Source: an uncultured Bacteroidales bacterium (GTDB taxonomy: Bacteria; Bacteroidota; Bacteroidia; Bacteroidales; Muribaculaceae). From it: a stretch of 64,000 bases of DNA. The stretch covers positions 1-64,000 of the forward strand of contig UQVH01000015.1 of NCBI GenBank assembly GCA_900544535.1, in the 5' to 3' direction. The notes below the pieces were generated by a model. That model did not search any database, had not been told where the DNA came from, and saw nothing but the letters and a program-made list of their open reading frames with translations. Position 1 is the first letter of the stretch. Each line of letters starts with the position of its first letter. Made by a program: the position numbers and the translations under genes. Below, piece after piece: positions 33,385 through 41,824 of the stretch.

Positions 33385-35956
33385 TTTTACCTGCGGAAGC
33401 AACGGGCGCGGCATCCTCTTTCCTGCAATTGCGTATGGCCATGACTATGGCTCCGATTGCGGCGAGGTAGATCAGAATTATGGATACTGTGGCGGCAGTG
33501 CCTGTGGTGTGGAGCGACTGCGGGTCGAAGGTCATGACGATCTCATGCTGTCCGGCCGGAACCGGAAGCGCGCGCAGGACGTAGTTGACCCTGCTGAGAG
33601 GTACCTCCTGGCCGTCGACAGTGGCTTTCCAGCCCCAGGGGAAGTAGACTTCCGAGAAGACGGCGACGCCTCCGCGGGCGGTATTGGCGCGGTAGGTCAG
33701 GCGGTTGGGTGCATAGGAGGTCTCGACGATGGTGTCGCCCGGAGTCTTGGGCGAAGAGGTGCCGAGAGCGGTCTCGAACTTCCTGTCGGCCACGGCTGCC
33801 GAGGCGGGATTGATCACCGAGAGCGCGGCCATCTCCTCGTCGGGTGTGCCGACGTAGCTGACACGGTCCACGAACCATGCGTTGCCGAGGGCTTCGGGGT
33901 TGCGCAGCGGCTGCTCCTGCATGTCGACAATGTAGCGGGCGTTGAGCATGTTGAGCACATTCCAGTCGGCGTCATTCTCCGTCCCGCGGGTGAAGTTTGC
34001 GAGATGGCGGTCGATGAGGTCCTGATAGCGGGTGAGTTTGGCGGCATGGTAGCCTCCGATCATCTTATGGTAATAGGAGGGATCGGCGCTGTAAAAGCGC
34101 GGGATGTCCATGACGCGGTAGTTCATCGAAGTGTCCTGAAGGATGCTCTTGTCGGCTGGTGTCATGGCTATCGGAGTGCCGGCGGTGAGCTGCTTGGGCA
34201 CGAAACTATCGTGGCTGACGTAGCGCTTGTTGACGGAATAGAGGTCGGCGAGCACGATGACGGCCAGTGCGGTCATGGAAAGTGCGGCCGAAAGTCGGCG
34301 GCGCATGTAGAGCATGATGAACACGAAACCAAGTCCGGCGATGACAAACGACCGGATGGCGTCGGTCGAGATCAGTCCGTAGCGCAGACTTTCGACTGCC
34401 GAGTAGATGGCCGGATTCTGGAGGCTGAACTGGCGGACGGTCGCGGCGTCGTATCCCTGCTGCGAGAGCTGGGCGGTGATCATGCTGTCGATGTTGCGGT
34501 CGTTTTCAGTGATGATGCTTCCGAACATCGAGGGGGCGATGAAAGCGATTGCGCAGATGGCGAGGGTGATGCCGAAGCTCCAGAAAATCGGGCGGCGGTA
34601 GGAGTCAAGTTTGTCGCGGTCGGTGACGAGCTGCTGGAGTGCCATGGCGGCAAGGAGCGGCATGGTGAACTCGGCGATTACAAGAATGCTTTCGACTGTG
34701 CGGAATTTGGAATACATAGGGACAACCGAAAGCATGATGTCGGTGAAGATCATGGCGTGGCGTCCCCAGGCGAGCACGATGGAGAAGACCGTCAGGATCA
34801 GCAACGCCCATTTCATAGGGCCGCGGACGATCATGCAGCCTAAGAGGAAGAGGGCGAAGATGAGGGCGCCGACATAGACAGGTCCGTTGGTGCCCTCAGG
34901 GTCTCCGAAATATTGGCTCATGTAGCTGAGATACTGCTCCTGCATGGAGTCGATCTTGCCCTGGGCCACCATTTCTTTTGCATCGGGCAGGTCGGAGAGG
35001 CCCATGACTGTCATACGTCCCTGCTCAGGCCGGGCGGAAGCGCCTCCCTTGATGTTGGGGATCAGCAGCGAGAATGTCTCGGAGGGCTGATAGCTGTATT
35101 GGGTGATGTAGTCCTTGTCGAGTCCTGCGGTGGAGTTCGAGGCGTCGGACGAGGGCTGTGTCAGCTCGCTGTGGCGTCCGCGCATGGTCTCTTTGGAATA
35201 TTCGTAGGTGAGGTAGAGGCTCGGTGAATTGGCGGTCACGGCCAGGACAGCCGCTACGGCGAGAACGCCGGTGGCTATGCCCCAGCGGCGCATTGTCTTG
35301 GTGCGCAGGGCGGTGACGAGAGTGGCGATGATGACGCCGAGGATGACAAACAGGAAGTAGTAGGTCATCTGTACGTGGTTCGAGGCGATCTGCATCATGG
35401 CGAAGACCGCAGCCAAGGCACCTCCGGCAAGATAGCGGCCGCGATAGCAGAGGATTATGCCCGCAATGGTCGGCGGGATATAGGCGAGGGTCACGAATTT
35501 CCAGATGTGGCCCGCGCCGATGATGATGATGAAGTATGACGAGAAACCGTAGGCAATGGCGCCGAGCAGGGCTATGTACCAGCGCATCTTCATGACGATC
35601 AGCAGGATGAAGAAACCGACCATCATCATGGCTATGAGCGACGAGGGAGAGGGGAGGCCGAGACTCATGACCGAGCCGATCCAGTTGAACAGACGGTTTG
35701 ACGGATAGGAGGGTGAGATCTGGAAGTTGGGCATTCCGGAGAAGAGCGAGTTGGTCCAGCGGGAGACTTCGCCTGTTTCCTCGGCATAGGCTTTGGCTTC
35801 CTGTCCGATGGCTATGCCTTGCTGCATGTCGTGCTGGCGGAGCTGATTGCCTTCGGCAGCGTCGGGGTAGAAGAATGCGAACGCGATGCCGGCGATGATG
35901 ACAATTCCGGCAAGGAATGTGATGACTGACTTATAGCGGCTGAAGAATGACTGCAT
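33368..35956 (-). CDS. YfhO-family multi-spanning membrane protein
   Basis: The 862-residue inner-membrane protein has about twelve hydrophobic helices, beginning FFSRYKSVITFLAGIVIIAGIAFAFFYPDA, with large extracytoplasmic loops. The segment GEVSRWTNSLFSGMPNFQ and the C-terminal ANTARGGVAVFSEVYFPWGWKATVDGQEVPLSRVNY (a beta domain common to the family, followed by a last helix) identify it as YfhO-like. In Gram-positive bacteria YfhO relatives act with C55-P-linked sugar donors to glycosylate teichoic acids. A role in surface glycan modification is inferred. The next gene overlaps its 3' end. Confidence 0.85.
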   Translation of the reverse strand: MQSFFSRYKSVITFLAGIVIIAGIAFAFFYPDAAEGNQLRQHDMQQGIAIGQEAKAYAEETGEVSRWTNSLFSGMPNFQISPSYPSNRLFNWIGSVMSLGLPSPSSLIAMMMVGFFILLIVMKMRWYIALLGAIAYGFSSYFIIIIGAGHIWKFVTLAYIPPTIAGIILCYRGRYLAGGALAAVFAMMQIASNHVQMTYYFLFVILGVIIATLVTALRTKTMRRWGIATGVLAVAAVLAVTANSPSLYLTYEYSKETMRGRHSELTQPSSDASNSTAGLDKDYITQYSYQPSETFSLLIPNIKGGASARPEQGRMTVMGLSDLPDAKEMVAQGKIDSMQEQYLSYMSQYFGDPEGTNGPVYVGALIFALFLLGCMIVRGPMKWALLILTVFSIVLAWGRHAMIFTDIMLSVVPMYSKFRTVESILVIAEFTMPLLAAMALQQLVTDRDKLDSYRRPIFWSFGITLAICAIAFIAPSMFGSIITENDRNIDSMITAQLSQQGYDAATVRQFSLQNPAIYSAVESLRYGLISTDAIRSFVIAGLGFVFIMLYMRRRLSAALSMTALAVIVLADLYSVNKRYVSHDSFVPKQLTAGTPIAMTPADKSILQDTSMNYRVMDIPRFYSADPSYYHKMIGGYHAAKLTRYQDLIDRHLANFTRGTENDADWNVLNMLNARYIVDMQEQPLRNPEALGNAWFVDRVSYVGTPDEEMAALSVINPASAAVADRKFETALGTSSPKTPGDTIVETSYAPNRLTYRANTARGGVAVFSEVYFPWGWKATVDGQEVPLSRVNYVLRALPVPAGQHEIVMTFDPQSLHTTGTAATVSIILIYLAAIGAIVMAIRNCRKEDAAPVASAGKNASQD

Positions 35957-36012
35957 GTGAGATGTATCGGGGTGGGAGATTTATTCTGTTAGGGAGACTG
36001 TCTTAAGTCTGT

Positions 36013-36591
36013 TTATTCGGCGGGGCGGTGTTCGAGCGGAATTTCTTTCTTCGGTTCGGCGGGAGCGACACTGTCGGTTTTTACCGCAGCGGTGTCGGTT
36101 GTCTCGCTGCTGCTGACGAGCGATCCGTCCTGCATGGAGTCGTAGTTGGCAAGCTTTTCACGGAACACACGGGCTATCGAGTCGAAATCGAGTGACGGAT
36201 TGGCTTTGCGGGCTTTGTTGAAAGCGGCGCGGGTGTCGTTGGGGTTGACACTGAGGGCAATGTCGTAGACATCGACATATTTTCGGATTGTCTCAAGGTC
36301 GCGGCGGTGTTCGCGCTTGGCTTCGGCGTCGGTGTGGACTTTGACAAAGGCGCTGAGCACCTGTACGGTCTGTTCGGGCGTGAAGTCGTCGACGAAGAGC
36401 GACATGCTGTCGGCCATGGCCGACGCGCGTTTGAGGTTGCCCTCCGAGAGGGCTTCTGCAAGCTGTGATTTCTGTCCTTCGACGGCTTCGGCGGTTTCAG
36501 CGGGGATGTCGGATGACTTTTTGCCTCCGCAGGAAGTGAGGAGGGCTGCGCCGAGGGCGATTATGGACAGGAGGGCTATCAGATTTCTCAT
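36013..36591 (-). CDS. Hypothetical lipoprotein
   Basis: The 192-residue product has a lipoprotein signal MRNLIALLSIIALGAALLTSCGG, with the Cys of the lipobox LTSC at residue 21. The start at 36591 is chosen because the signal peptide begins here and a promoter box overlaps the upstream GTG alternative. The mature part is mainly helical and polar (QKSQLAEALSEGNLKRAS, EQTVQVLSAFVKVHTDAEAKREHRRDLETIRKY), ending in a low-complexity Thr/Glu/Pro-rich tail. No family was recognised. It is 56 bp upstream of the YfhO-like gene on the same strand and so may work with it in the envelope. Confidence 0.75.
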   Translation of the reverse strand: MRNLIALLSIIALGAALLTSCGGKKSSDIPAETAEAVEGQKSQLAEALSEGNLKRASAMADSMSLFVDDFTPEQTVQVLSAFVKVHTDAEAKREHRRDLETIRKYVDVYDIALSVNPNDTRAAFNKARKANPSLDFDSIARVFREKLANYDSMQDGSLVSSSETTDTAAVKTDSVAPAEPKKEIPLEHRPAE

Positions 36592-36620
36592 TTTTGAGTG
36601 ATTTTGTTGCTTAAGAGGCA

Positions 36621-36628
36621 CAAAGTTA
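36621..36628 (-). promoter_or_regulatory. -7 promoter box for the lipoprotein/YfhO unit
   Basis: TAACTTTG on the minus strand fits TAnnTTTG, about 30 bp before the ATG. A long inverted repeat (36633-36686) lies directly upstream, over the -33 position. Confidence 0.5.
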
Positions 36629-36632
36629 CAAA

Positions 36633-36686
36633 AAATGTTCTTTCAAACCGACAAATTTGAGCAATTGTAGGTTGGAAAGAACATTT
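36633..36686. repeat. 17-bp inverted repeat in a divergent promoter region
   Basis: AAATGTTCTTTCAAACC (36633-36649) and GGTTGGAAAGAACATTT (36670-36686) pair with one mismatch around 20 nt. The position, between two divergent promoters, argues for a regulatory site rather than a terminator. Confidence 0.5.
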
Positions 36687-36730
36687 TAGGGGAAAACGAG
36701 GGAGCGGCAGGATTGGCTGAATTGGTTTTA

Positions 36731-36771
36731 TTGGTCCAATTAGTCTAATTAGGCCAATTAGTCCAATTGGA
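36731..36771. repeat. Short tandem repeats of about 9 bp ahead of higB
   Basis: The unit CCAATTAGT recurs with small changes as CCAATTAGT, CTAATTAGG, CCAATTAGT and CCAATTGGA. The preceding ATTGGTTTTATTGG holds the inverted core. The array is not coding and separates the lipoprotein promoter from the higBA promoter. Confidence 0.65.
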
Positions 36772-36797
36772 ATAAGGGGCTACTTCATGAAAAAAAA

Positions 36798-36813
36798 TTC
36801 ACAAATTTGTGAA
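36798..36813. promoter_or_regulatory. 16-bp palindrome, likely HigA operator
   Basis: TTCACAAATTTGTGAA is perfectly self-complementary and contains the -33 TTTG (36806-36809) of the higBA promoter. Antitoxins of this class usually repress their own operon by binding such a palindrome, so autoregulation is the simplest reading. Confidence 0.65.
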
Positions 36814-36838
36814 GATTGAAAAACTTTTCGTATATTTG
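36806..36838 (+). promoter_or_regulatory. Promoter of higBA
   Basis: -33 TTTG (36806-36809) and -7 TATATTTG (36831-36838) have a 21-bp spacing. The start codon of higB is only 13 bp past the -7 box, so the leader is very short or nearly absent. Confidence 0.7.
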
Positions 36839-36851
36839 TGCTGTATAATAT

Positions 36852-37169
36852 ATGATAGTCGAATTTGAAGAAGAATATCTGCGCGACCTCTATACGAAGG
36901 GGAAATGTGACGATAAGAAACATCGTTACGCTGCCGATGTGGTCAAACGCTATAAGCGCGGGATTGACTATCTGAAATGGGCGTCGCGCAAAGAGGATCT
37001 CTTCCGTATCAATTCTTTGAATTTCGAGGCTTTGAAAGGTGACAGGGCTGGACGGTTTTCTATCCGGGTGAATGACCGATACCGCATAGAATTTACGCTG
37101 CGTGAAACCATCGAAGAGCCGATTCTGACTATTTGTAATATTGTGGAACTTTCAAATCACTATAACTGA
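36852..37169 (+). CDS. higB: HigB-type toxin (RelE/ParE superfamily)
   Basis: The 105-residue product resembles HigB mRNA interferases, which cut mRNA on the ribosome. It begins MIVEFEEEYLRDLYTKGK and has the helical segment DVVKRYKRGIDYLKWASRKEDLFRIN. The conserved core NSLNFEALKGDRAGRFSIRVNDRYRIEFTL follows, with the basic residues (Lys, Arg, Arg) that form the active surface in RelE-fold toxins and end in the strand ICNIVELSNHYN. It is the first gene of a two-gene unit, toxin before antitoxin, the order typical of higBA. The stop codon is one base before the higA ATG. Confidence 0.9.
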   Translation: MIVEFEEEYLRDLYTKGKCDDKKHRYAADVVKRYKRGIDYLKWASRKEDLFRINSLNFEALKGDRAGRFSIRVNDRYRIEFTLRETIEEPILTICNIVELSNHYN

Positions 37170-37170
37170 T

Positions 37171-37515
37171 ATGATAAGTCTGTTAGGTAAAGCGCCGGAT
37201 ATGATTGCCAATAATCTTACTCCGTTTGAACCGACTCATCCCGGTGAACTTATAAAGGACGAGCTGGAAGCTATACACATGACTCAGGCCAAACTTGCTG
37301 AAAATATAGGCGTAAGTCCGTCATTGGTCAATGAGATAATCAAGGGAAAACGAGGAGTCAATACAGAAATGGCGCTTCTTATAGAGGCCGCATTGAATAT
37401 TCCTGCCGATTTGTTGCTGAAACTCCAGAGTGACTATAACATGCAGGTAGCAAAGTCGGATGTATCTCTTATGAAACGACTTTCAGCAATCCGTAATATA
37501 GCGGCTGCGTTATAG
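37171..37515 (+). CDS. higA: HigA-type antitoxin, XRE helix-turn-helix
   Basis: The 114-residue protein contains FEPTHPGELIKDELEAIHMTQAKLAENIGVSPSLVNEIIKGKRGVNTEMALLIEAAL, an XRE helix-turn-helix with the HPGE(x)L start that marks HigA antitoxins, at about residues 20-80. The ATG at 37171 is chosen over an earlier in-frame start that lies inside higB; it is separated from the higB stop by a single base, indicating coupled translation. It should neutralise HigB and repress the operon through the palindrome at 36798-36813. A strong terminator follows. Confidence 0.92.
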   Translation: MISLLGKAPDMIANNLTPFEPTHPGELIKDELEAIHMTQAKLAENIGVSPSLVNEIIKGKRGVNTEMALLIEAALNIPADLLLKLQSDYNMQVAKSDVSLMKRLSAIRNIAAAL

Positions 37516-37535
37516 AATTGAGATTTTACGAATTA

Positions 37536-37582
37536 AAAAATTCCCGAAGGACTGTCAGATAAGACGGACTTCGGGAATTTTT
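37536..37582. terminator. Bidirectional terminator after higA
   Basis: AAAAATTCCCGAAG (37536-37549) and its exact complement (37569-37582) flank a 19-nt loop. T-runs exist on both strands, so it serves both higBA and the convergent MBL-fold gene. Confidence 0.85.
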
Positions 37583-37615
37583 ATATTTTGCAAGATGACA
37601 AAAACGAGTAGGCTT

Positions 37616-38344
37616 TTACCTGATTTCGACGTTCATGCCGGGGCGGTCGAGGCAGTAGCAGCGGGTGGGAATGCCGGCGGGGACGTAGGTGTTGAAGTCG
37701 CAGGCTTTCTGCGGCTCGCCCCAGAAGTGCATCGGGAAGAAGTTGTCGACCTTGACTTTCGTCAGGAAGATCTGTGCGCCTTTGGCGAAGTCGGAACCCA
37801 TGCGGGCGTCGACCGGGAGCATGGCGATCTTGATTTCCGGAATCTCTTCGGCGATGCGGTTGACGATCTCCGTGAATTTCTCTTCGGCTTTGGCCACTTC
37901 GCGTGGGGTAGACTCGTCGCTCCAGTGCCAGTCATTGAGGTCGCCGGCGTGGAAGACGACGCTGCCGTCAGCGAGTGTGATGGCGAAGCTGACGCCTGTG
38001 TCGGTCGATCCGTAGGCCTTGACCTTGGTTGTGCCGGGGATGCTGTCGATCACGTCGCCTGCCGACATCCATGCTACCGAGATGCCTTTCTTGGGAACAA
38101 GTTTGGAGAAGATGTCGTTGGCAAGTATATAGGTGCGCTTGCGGTCCTGAGCCAACTCGAAGATAGAGGTGTTGAAATGGTCAGGATGATGGTGGGAGAC
38201 GAAGAAGAGAACCGGTTTCTCAGGTGAGTCGCGGAGAACCTTTTCAAGTTTTTTGTCGGGGTCTTTGTAGTAGTCAAAGATCATGACGGCTTCCGGTGTG
38301 GTAAGGGCGAAGCCACTGTGGTTGAGATATGTTACAGTAATCAT
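37616..38344 (-). CDS. MBL-fold metallo-hydrolase
   Basis: The 242-residue protein, without signal peptide, starts MITVTYLNHSGFALTT. It shows the metal-binding motif FFVSHHHPDHFNTS (HxHxDH), a second-sphere Asp in VVFHAGDLNDWHW and a late His in FFPMHFWGE, as in metallo-beta-lactamase fold hydrolases of the UlaG/UPF0173 type. Substrate is unknown; members act on esters, lactones, nucleotides or RNA. The start at 38344 is chosen because the conserved strand begins there, although the frame extends eight codons upstream. It is convergent with higA across a shared terminator. Confidence 0.85.
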   Translation of the reverse strand: MITVTYLNHSGFALTTPEAVMIFDYYKDPDKKLEKVLRDSPEKPVLFFVSHHHPDHFNTSIFELAQDRKRTYILANDIFSKLVPKKGISVAWMSAGDVIDSIPGTTKVKAYGSTDTGVSFAITLADGSVVFHAGDLNDWHWSDESTPREVAKAEEKFTEIVNRIAEEIPEIKIAMLPVDARMGSDFAKGAQIFLTKVKVDNFFPMHFWGEPQKACDFNTYVPAGIPTRCYCLDRPGMNVEIR

Positions 38345-38421
38345 GCTGGTGTTTGTTTTAAGCCGCACATTGGCGGCTGATGTATTTACTGAAACTATAA
38401 CGCCACCGGAGGCCGCCGGGT

Positions 38422-38445
38422 TCAGCGGCCGTTAACGGCCGCTGA
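38422..38445 (-). terminator. 24-bp perfect palindrome containing the GH95 stop codon
   Basis: The sequence from 38422 to 38445 is its own reverse complement, centred on GTTAAC. The TAA stop codon of the GH95 gene (38432-38434) sits in the centre, so the last codons form one arm of the hairpin. No U-run follows at once. It may protect or end the mRNA. Confidence 0.5.
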
Positions 38446-41400
38446 TGAGGATCTTGCTGACAGACTTGCCCTGACGGCGGATATAGATTCCCGGCTGCGG
38501 TTCGCCATTGACCTGACGGCCCTGGAGGTCATAGAGAAAGACAGGGACATCGGCCGGATCATTGATTTCAGGTATGTCAATGCCGGTTGTGGCTGAGGAA
38601 CTGAAAGTGATTGAGGCACCGTTGGGAATACCGGCGGGAATTGTTGCGATGTAGCTGTCGGTTTCCGGTTCATAGACGAGAGCTGATTCACGGCTCAGAC
38701 GGGGCTGACCGTCGAAGCAGATAGTTTTGCTTCCCGCCGGGATGGTTGAACCGTGGAAACGGATCTTCACTCCACTTTCGCGGATGGCGTTGTGGAGGCC
38801 GTCGGAAATTTTCACTCCGGTGATCTCTCCTTCTTCCCAGACAATGTCGACAGTAAAGTTGCCGACGGCCTTGAGTCCTTTGACCGAACCAGAGGGCCAT
38901 GACGACGGAAGAGCGGGGAGAATGTCGATGACTCCGGAATAGCTCTGCATGAGCATCTCGCCGATGGCGGCGGAGATGCCGGCTCCGCCTTCAATCTGGA
39001 AGGTGTGTTTGCAGGTAGTACGCAGGTCAGGAGTGATGCGCTCTTTCATACCGTAGGCAAGCTGGCGCAGGGCAAGGTCGCCCTGGAGCGAACGGGCGTA
39101 GCAGCACATTTTCCAGGCGGTGTTCCAGGCGGCGTTTTCTCCGCCGTCGGTATCTCCGCGTTTGATGAGCGCTTTATAGGAACCTTCGAAATTGGTGCGG
39201 TCAGAGTCGTAAGGCGAGACTTGGGCAAGAGGATAGAGACACATCAGGTGTGAGAGGTGGCGGTGATCCGTGGCGCCGAGTGCGGTGCCTTTCCATTCGC
39301 ACTGCTCGCCGTTGACAAGGTCAATGCCGTTGTACATGCGGTCTATGTAAGACTGACATTTGGCAGCCTCTTCAGTCTTGCCGAGGATGAGAGCTGCATC
39401 ACGGGTGTTGCACAGGTGCTGGTAGACGAGCTGCTGGGCATGTACGGCCACTGTGGGGCCTCCTCCGATTTCGGGAGAATAAGTATTGGGAATTTCAAGG
39501 AGTCCGTCGTTGTCTGTATCCTTGAGATAGCCGAAATAGAATTTGGCGGCGCCGTAGAGGGTGTCGAAGAAGTCGGCGAGGAACCGGCGGTCCTGTGTGT
39601 AGAGATAGTGTTGCCATATGTGGGTGCAGTTCCAGGCAGCGGCTTCGGTGTATTCGCCGTTATAAGTCCCTGAGGCTCCGAAAGTGTTGGTTGCGAAGTG
39701 GTGGGTCCAGCCTCCGGTGCCGGCGACGAGTTTGTCGGCATAGCCTTTCCACTGTGTAGTTGCCATCTTGCGCAGATAATTGAGGAAGGGCATCTGGGCG
39801 GAGGAGATATTGGTGTTTTCAGCGGCCCAGTAGTTCATCTGGAGGTTGATGTTGGCGTGGAAGTCGCAGTTCCATTGCGGTCCGGTATTGGCCCAGATGC
39901 CCTGGAGGTTGCTCGGAAGTGCGAGATCGCCGCGTGATGAAGCGAGATTCAGATAACGGCCCATGGCGAAGAGTAGCATGTCGACCATGCGGCTCTGGTC
40001 GTCGGAATCAACGCCGGAGTCGGTGTAGAGACCTTCGTCATAGTGCTCTTTGAGCGTTTTGGTGGGCTGATTGTTGGTGGCATCGGTCAGGTCGAAGCGG
40101 GCGGCGTTGAAGAGCGGACTGTATTCGGCGATGTGATTGTTGTAGAGTGTCTGCCATCCGAGGGCTGCGGCGCTTTCAACGGTAGAGCGGACGCGGGCGG
40201 CAAGCTGATCGTCAGATTCGCCTGAATAGAAAGTGGAGGAGTCGATGTCGTAGTTTGTGCCTACGGCGAAAACCACGGTGATTTCATCGGCATCTGTGAC
40301 GGTCACTTTGTCTCCGGAGGTTGAAATCTGGCCGCCGGACTGGAGGACCTTGAAGGTGAGATTGAAGCGGATCTGACAGTTTGAGGTGTTGCCTGAGGTT
40401 GCGGAGACGAGGCCGTCGGAGCCTGAGCCGGAGAGGTCGGTTTCGAAGGAGTAGCTGAGTTTAGCGCCTCCGTCGGTTGTGAAGTGGAGAACACCGACAT
40501 TGTTGGCACGGCTGACAAGATATTCGCGGGCGTAGATTTTCGTCTTGTCACCTGACGGCCAGCGGTTCATGGCCGAGGCCACTGCGGTGGTGAGATCAAG
40601 CTGGCGCAGAAAAGTACCGCCGTAAGCCGGTTTTTCGCCGTTTTGGCTGATTTTCAGCGCGCCGATCGGACAGTAGGTGCCTGTGCTGACATATTTATGG
40701 TCAGGGTCGGGGTTGGAATCATAGTTGGTTTTTTCGTTGATAAGTATGCCTTCAGTCTGGTGGCCTTCGATGGCTATACCGAGACGGCCGTTGCCGAGAA
40801 GGAAAATATTGCTGTAATTGGCACCATAGTTGCCGACATCAACAACATTTTTGCCGTAACCTTCTTCGTTTGTCCAAAGGGTGAGTGGTTCGTCGGGAGT
40901 ATATGATTTGGGATTGGAGCAAGAAATCATTGACTCCGGAAATGTCGGGGAAAGGGTGGTCTGCGGTACTTCGGCTGCTGACAGTTTACGTATGATTAGT
41001 TCTGAGGGAACACCGCTGACCGTGCGGACTGAGAGCATGTAGTAGCCTTTGACTGAGAGTGTGAAGCCGGTGGAGTTTCCTGATACAAGTTGTAGGGCCT
41101 GAGTCTGTGAGTTGCCGGAATCGGAGAATGAGGGCTGCGAGGCAACGCCGTAGGTTTTGTCGTCAAAGGAAAGGGCGCCGATGGCAACGGATTTTTTTGA
41201 TGTGTTAATGGGTGTGGGATATTCAAATATCGCAGAAGCAGTCCCGGCATCCTCGACAAGGGTGATTTTCTTGGAGTCGATGACGGCTGTTACCGGTTTG
41301 GGTGGGTCAGGGGTCAGGAATTCCACTGAAATGGAGTTTTTGTCAGCGGAAAGAGTTGCACGGAGTTTATATTTTGTACCTTGTGGTTGAATTTGTAAAG

Positions 41401-41698
41401 AGCCGGTAGCATCTTTTTTGAAAGTGAATGTCTGTCCGAGAGGCGATTTGTTCCAGTAATCTTCCCATCCTTCGGCTCTATAAGTAGAACCTTTATATTC
41501 AAGTGTCCAGATATGGCCGTCGGTAAGGGTTCCGACATACTGATTATTGCCTGTCGGATAGAGCCTTCCGGCTTCGGCCGGATCTGCGTTCCATGTATTA
41601 TGTTTTACAATAATGACATCGTCCTGTGCGGAAGCTGAGAATGAAACCAGAGATAATAGTAATGTGAATAGCAAAAATAGCGGTGGGCGTAGAAACAT
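38432..41698 (-). CDS. Secreted GH95 family glycoside hydrolase
   Basis: The 1088-residue protein has a signal peptide (to about residue 24), an N-terminal region of about 240 residues of unknown role, and a GH95-type N-terminal beta domain (LWTNEEGYGKNVVDVGNYGANYSNIFLLGNGRLGIAI begins it, about 280). The (alpha/alpha)6 catalytic barrel contains LQGIWANTGPQWNCDFHANINLQMNYWAAE, with the conserved Asn pair, the likely acid Glu in TYSPEIGGGP and HRHLSHLMCLYPLAQVSP. GH95 enzymes are inverting alpha-1,2-L-fucosidases or alpha-L-galactosidases. The C-terminus (FLYDLQGRQVNGEPQPGIYI) is a Por/T9SS-like tail. The 126-bp upstream gap shows no promoter box. Confidence 0.87.
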   Translation of the reverse strand: MFLRPPLFLLFTLLLSLVSFSASAQDDVIIVKHNTWNADPAEAGRLYPTGNNQYVGTLTDGHIWTLEYKGSTYRAEGWEDYWNKSPLGQTFTFKKDATGSLQIQPQGTKYKLRATLSADKNSISVEFLTPDPPKPVTAVIDSKKITLVEDAGTASAIFEYPTPINTSKKSVAIGALSFDDKTYGVASQPSFSDSGNSQTQALQLVSGNSTGFTLSVKGYYMLSVRTVSGVPSELIIRKLSAAEVPQTTLSPTFPESMISCSNPKSYTPDEPLTLWTNEEGYGKNVVDVGNYGANYSNIFLLGNGRLGIAIEGHQTEGILINEKTNYDSNPDPDHKYVSTGTYCPIGALKISQNGEKPAYGGTFLRQLDLTTAVASAMNRWPSGDKTKIYAREYLVSRANNVGVLHFTTDGGAKLSYSFETDLSGSGSDGLVSATSGNTSNCQIRFNLTFKVLQSGGQISTSGDKVTVTDADEITVVFAVGTNYDIDSSTFYSGESDDQLAARVRSTVESAAALGWQTLYNNHIAEYSPLFNAARFDLTDATNNQPTKTLKEHYDEGLYTDSGVDSDDQSRMVDMLLFAMGRYLNLASSRGDLALPSNLQGIWANTGPQWNCDFHANINLQMNYWAAENTNISSAQMPFLNYLRKMATTQWKGYADKLVAGTGGWTHHFATNTFGASGTYNGEYTEAAAWNCTHIWQHYLYTQDRRFLADFFDTLYGAAKFYFGYLKDTDNDGLLEIPNTYSPEIGGGPTVAVHAQQLVYQHLCNTRDAALILGKTEEAAKCQSYIDRMYNGIDLVNGEQCEWKGTALGATDHRHLSHLMCLYPLAQVSPYDSDRTNFEGSYKALIKRGDTDGGENAAWNTAWKMCCYARSLQGDLALRQLAYGMKERITPDLRTTCKHTFQIEGGAGISAAIGEMLMQSYSGVIDILPALPSSWPSGSVKGLKAVGNFTVDIVWEEGEITGVKISDGLHNAIRESGVKIRFHGSTIPAGSKTICFDGQPRLSRESALVYEPETDSYIATIPAGIPNGASITFSSSATTGIDIPEINDPADVPVFLYDLQGRQVNGEPQPGIYIRRQGKSVSKILISGR

Positions 41699-41824
41699 GA
41701 TGAGAATGAATGTTTAAGGTAAGTAGAATAAATGATTATCGTTAGTGATTGTAGAGTTGAAACGATTGGTTTGTAGAGGAAGAAGGAAGGTGGAGAGGAG
41801 AAGAAAGGAATGCAGAGTGGCGGA

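Noticed and set aside
33509..34843. 444-codon open frame on the plus strand
   Set aside because: It lies antisense to the YfhO-like gene and shows no domain, signal peptide or leader of its own.
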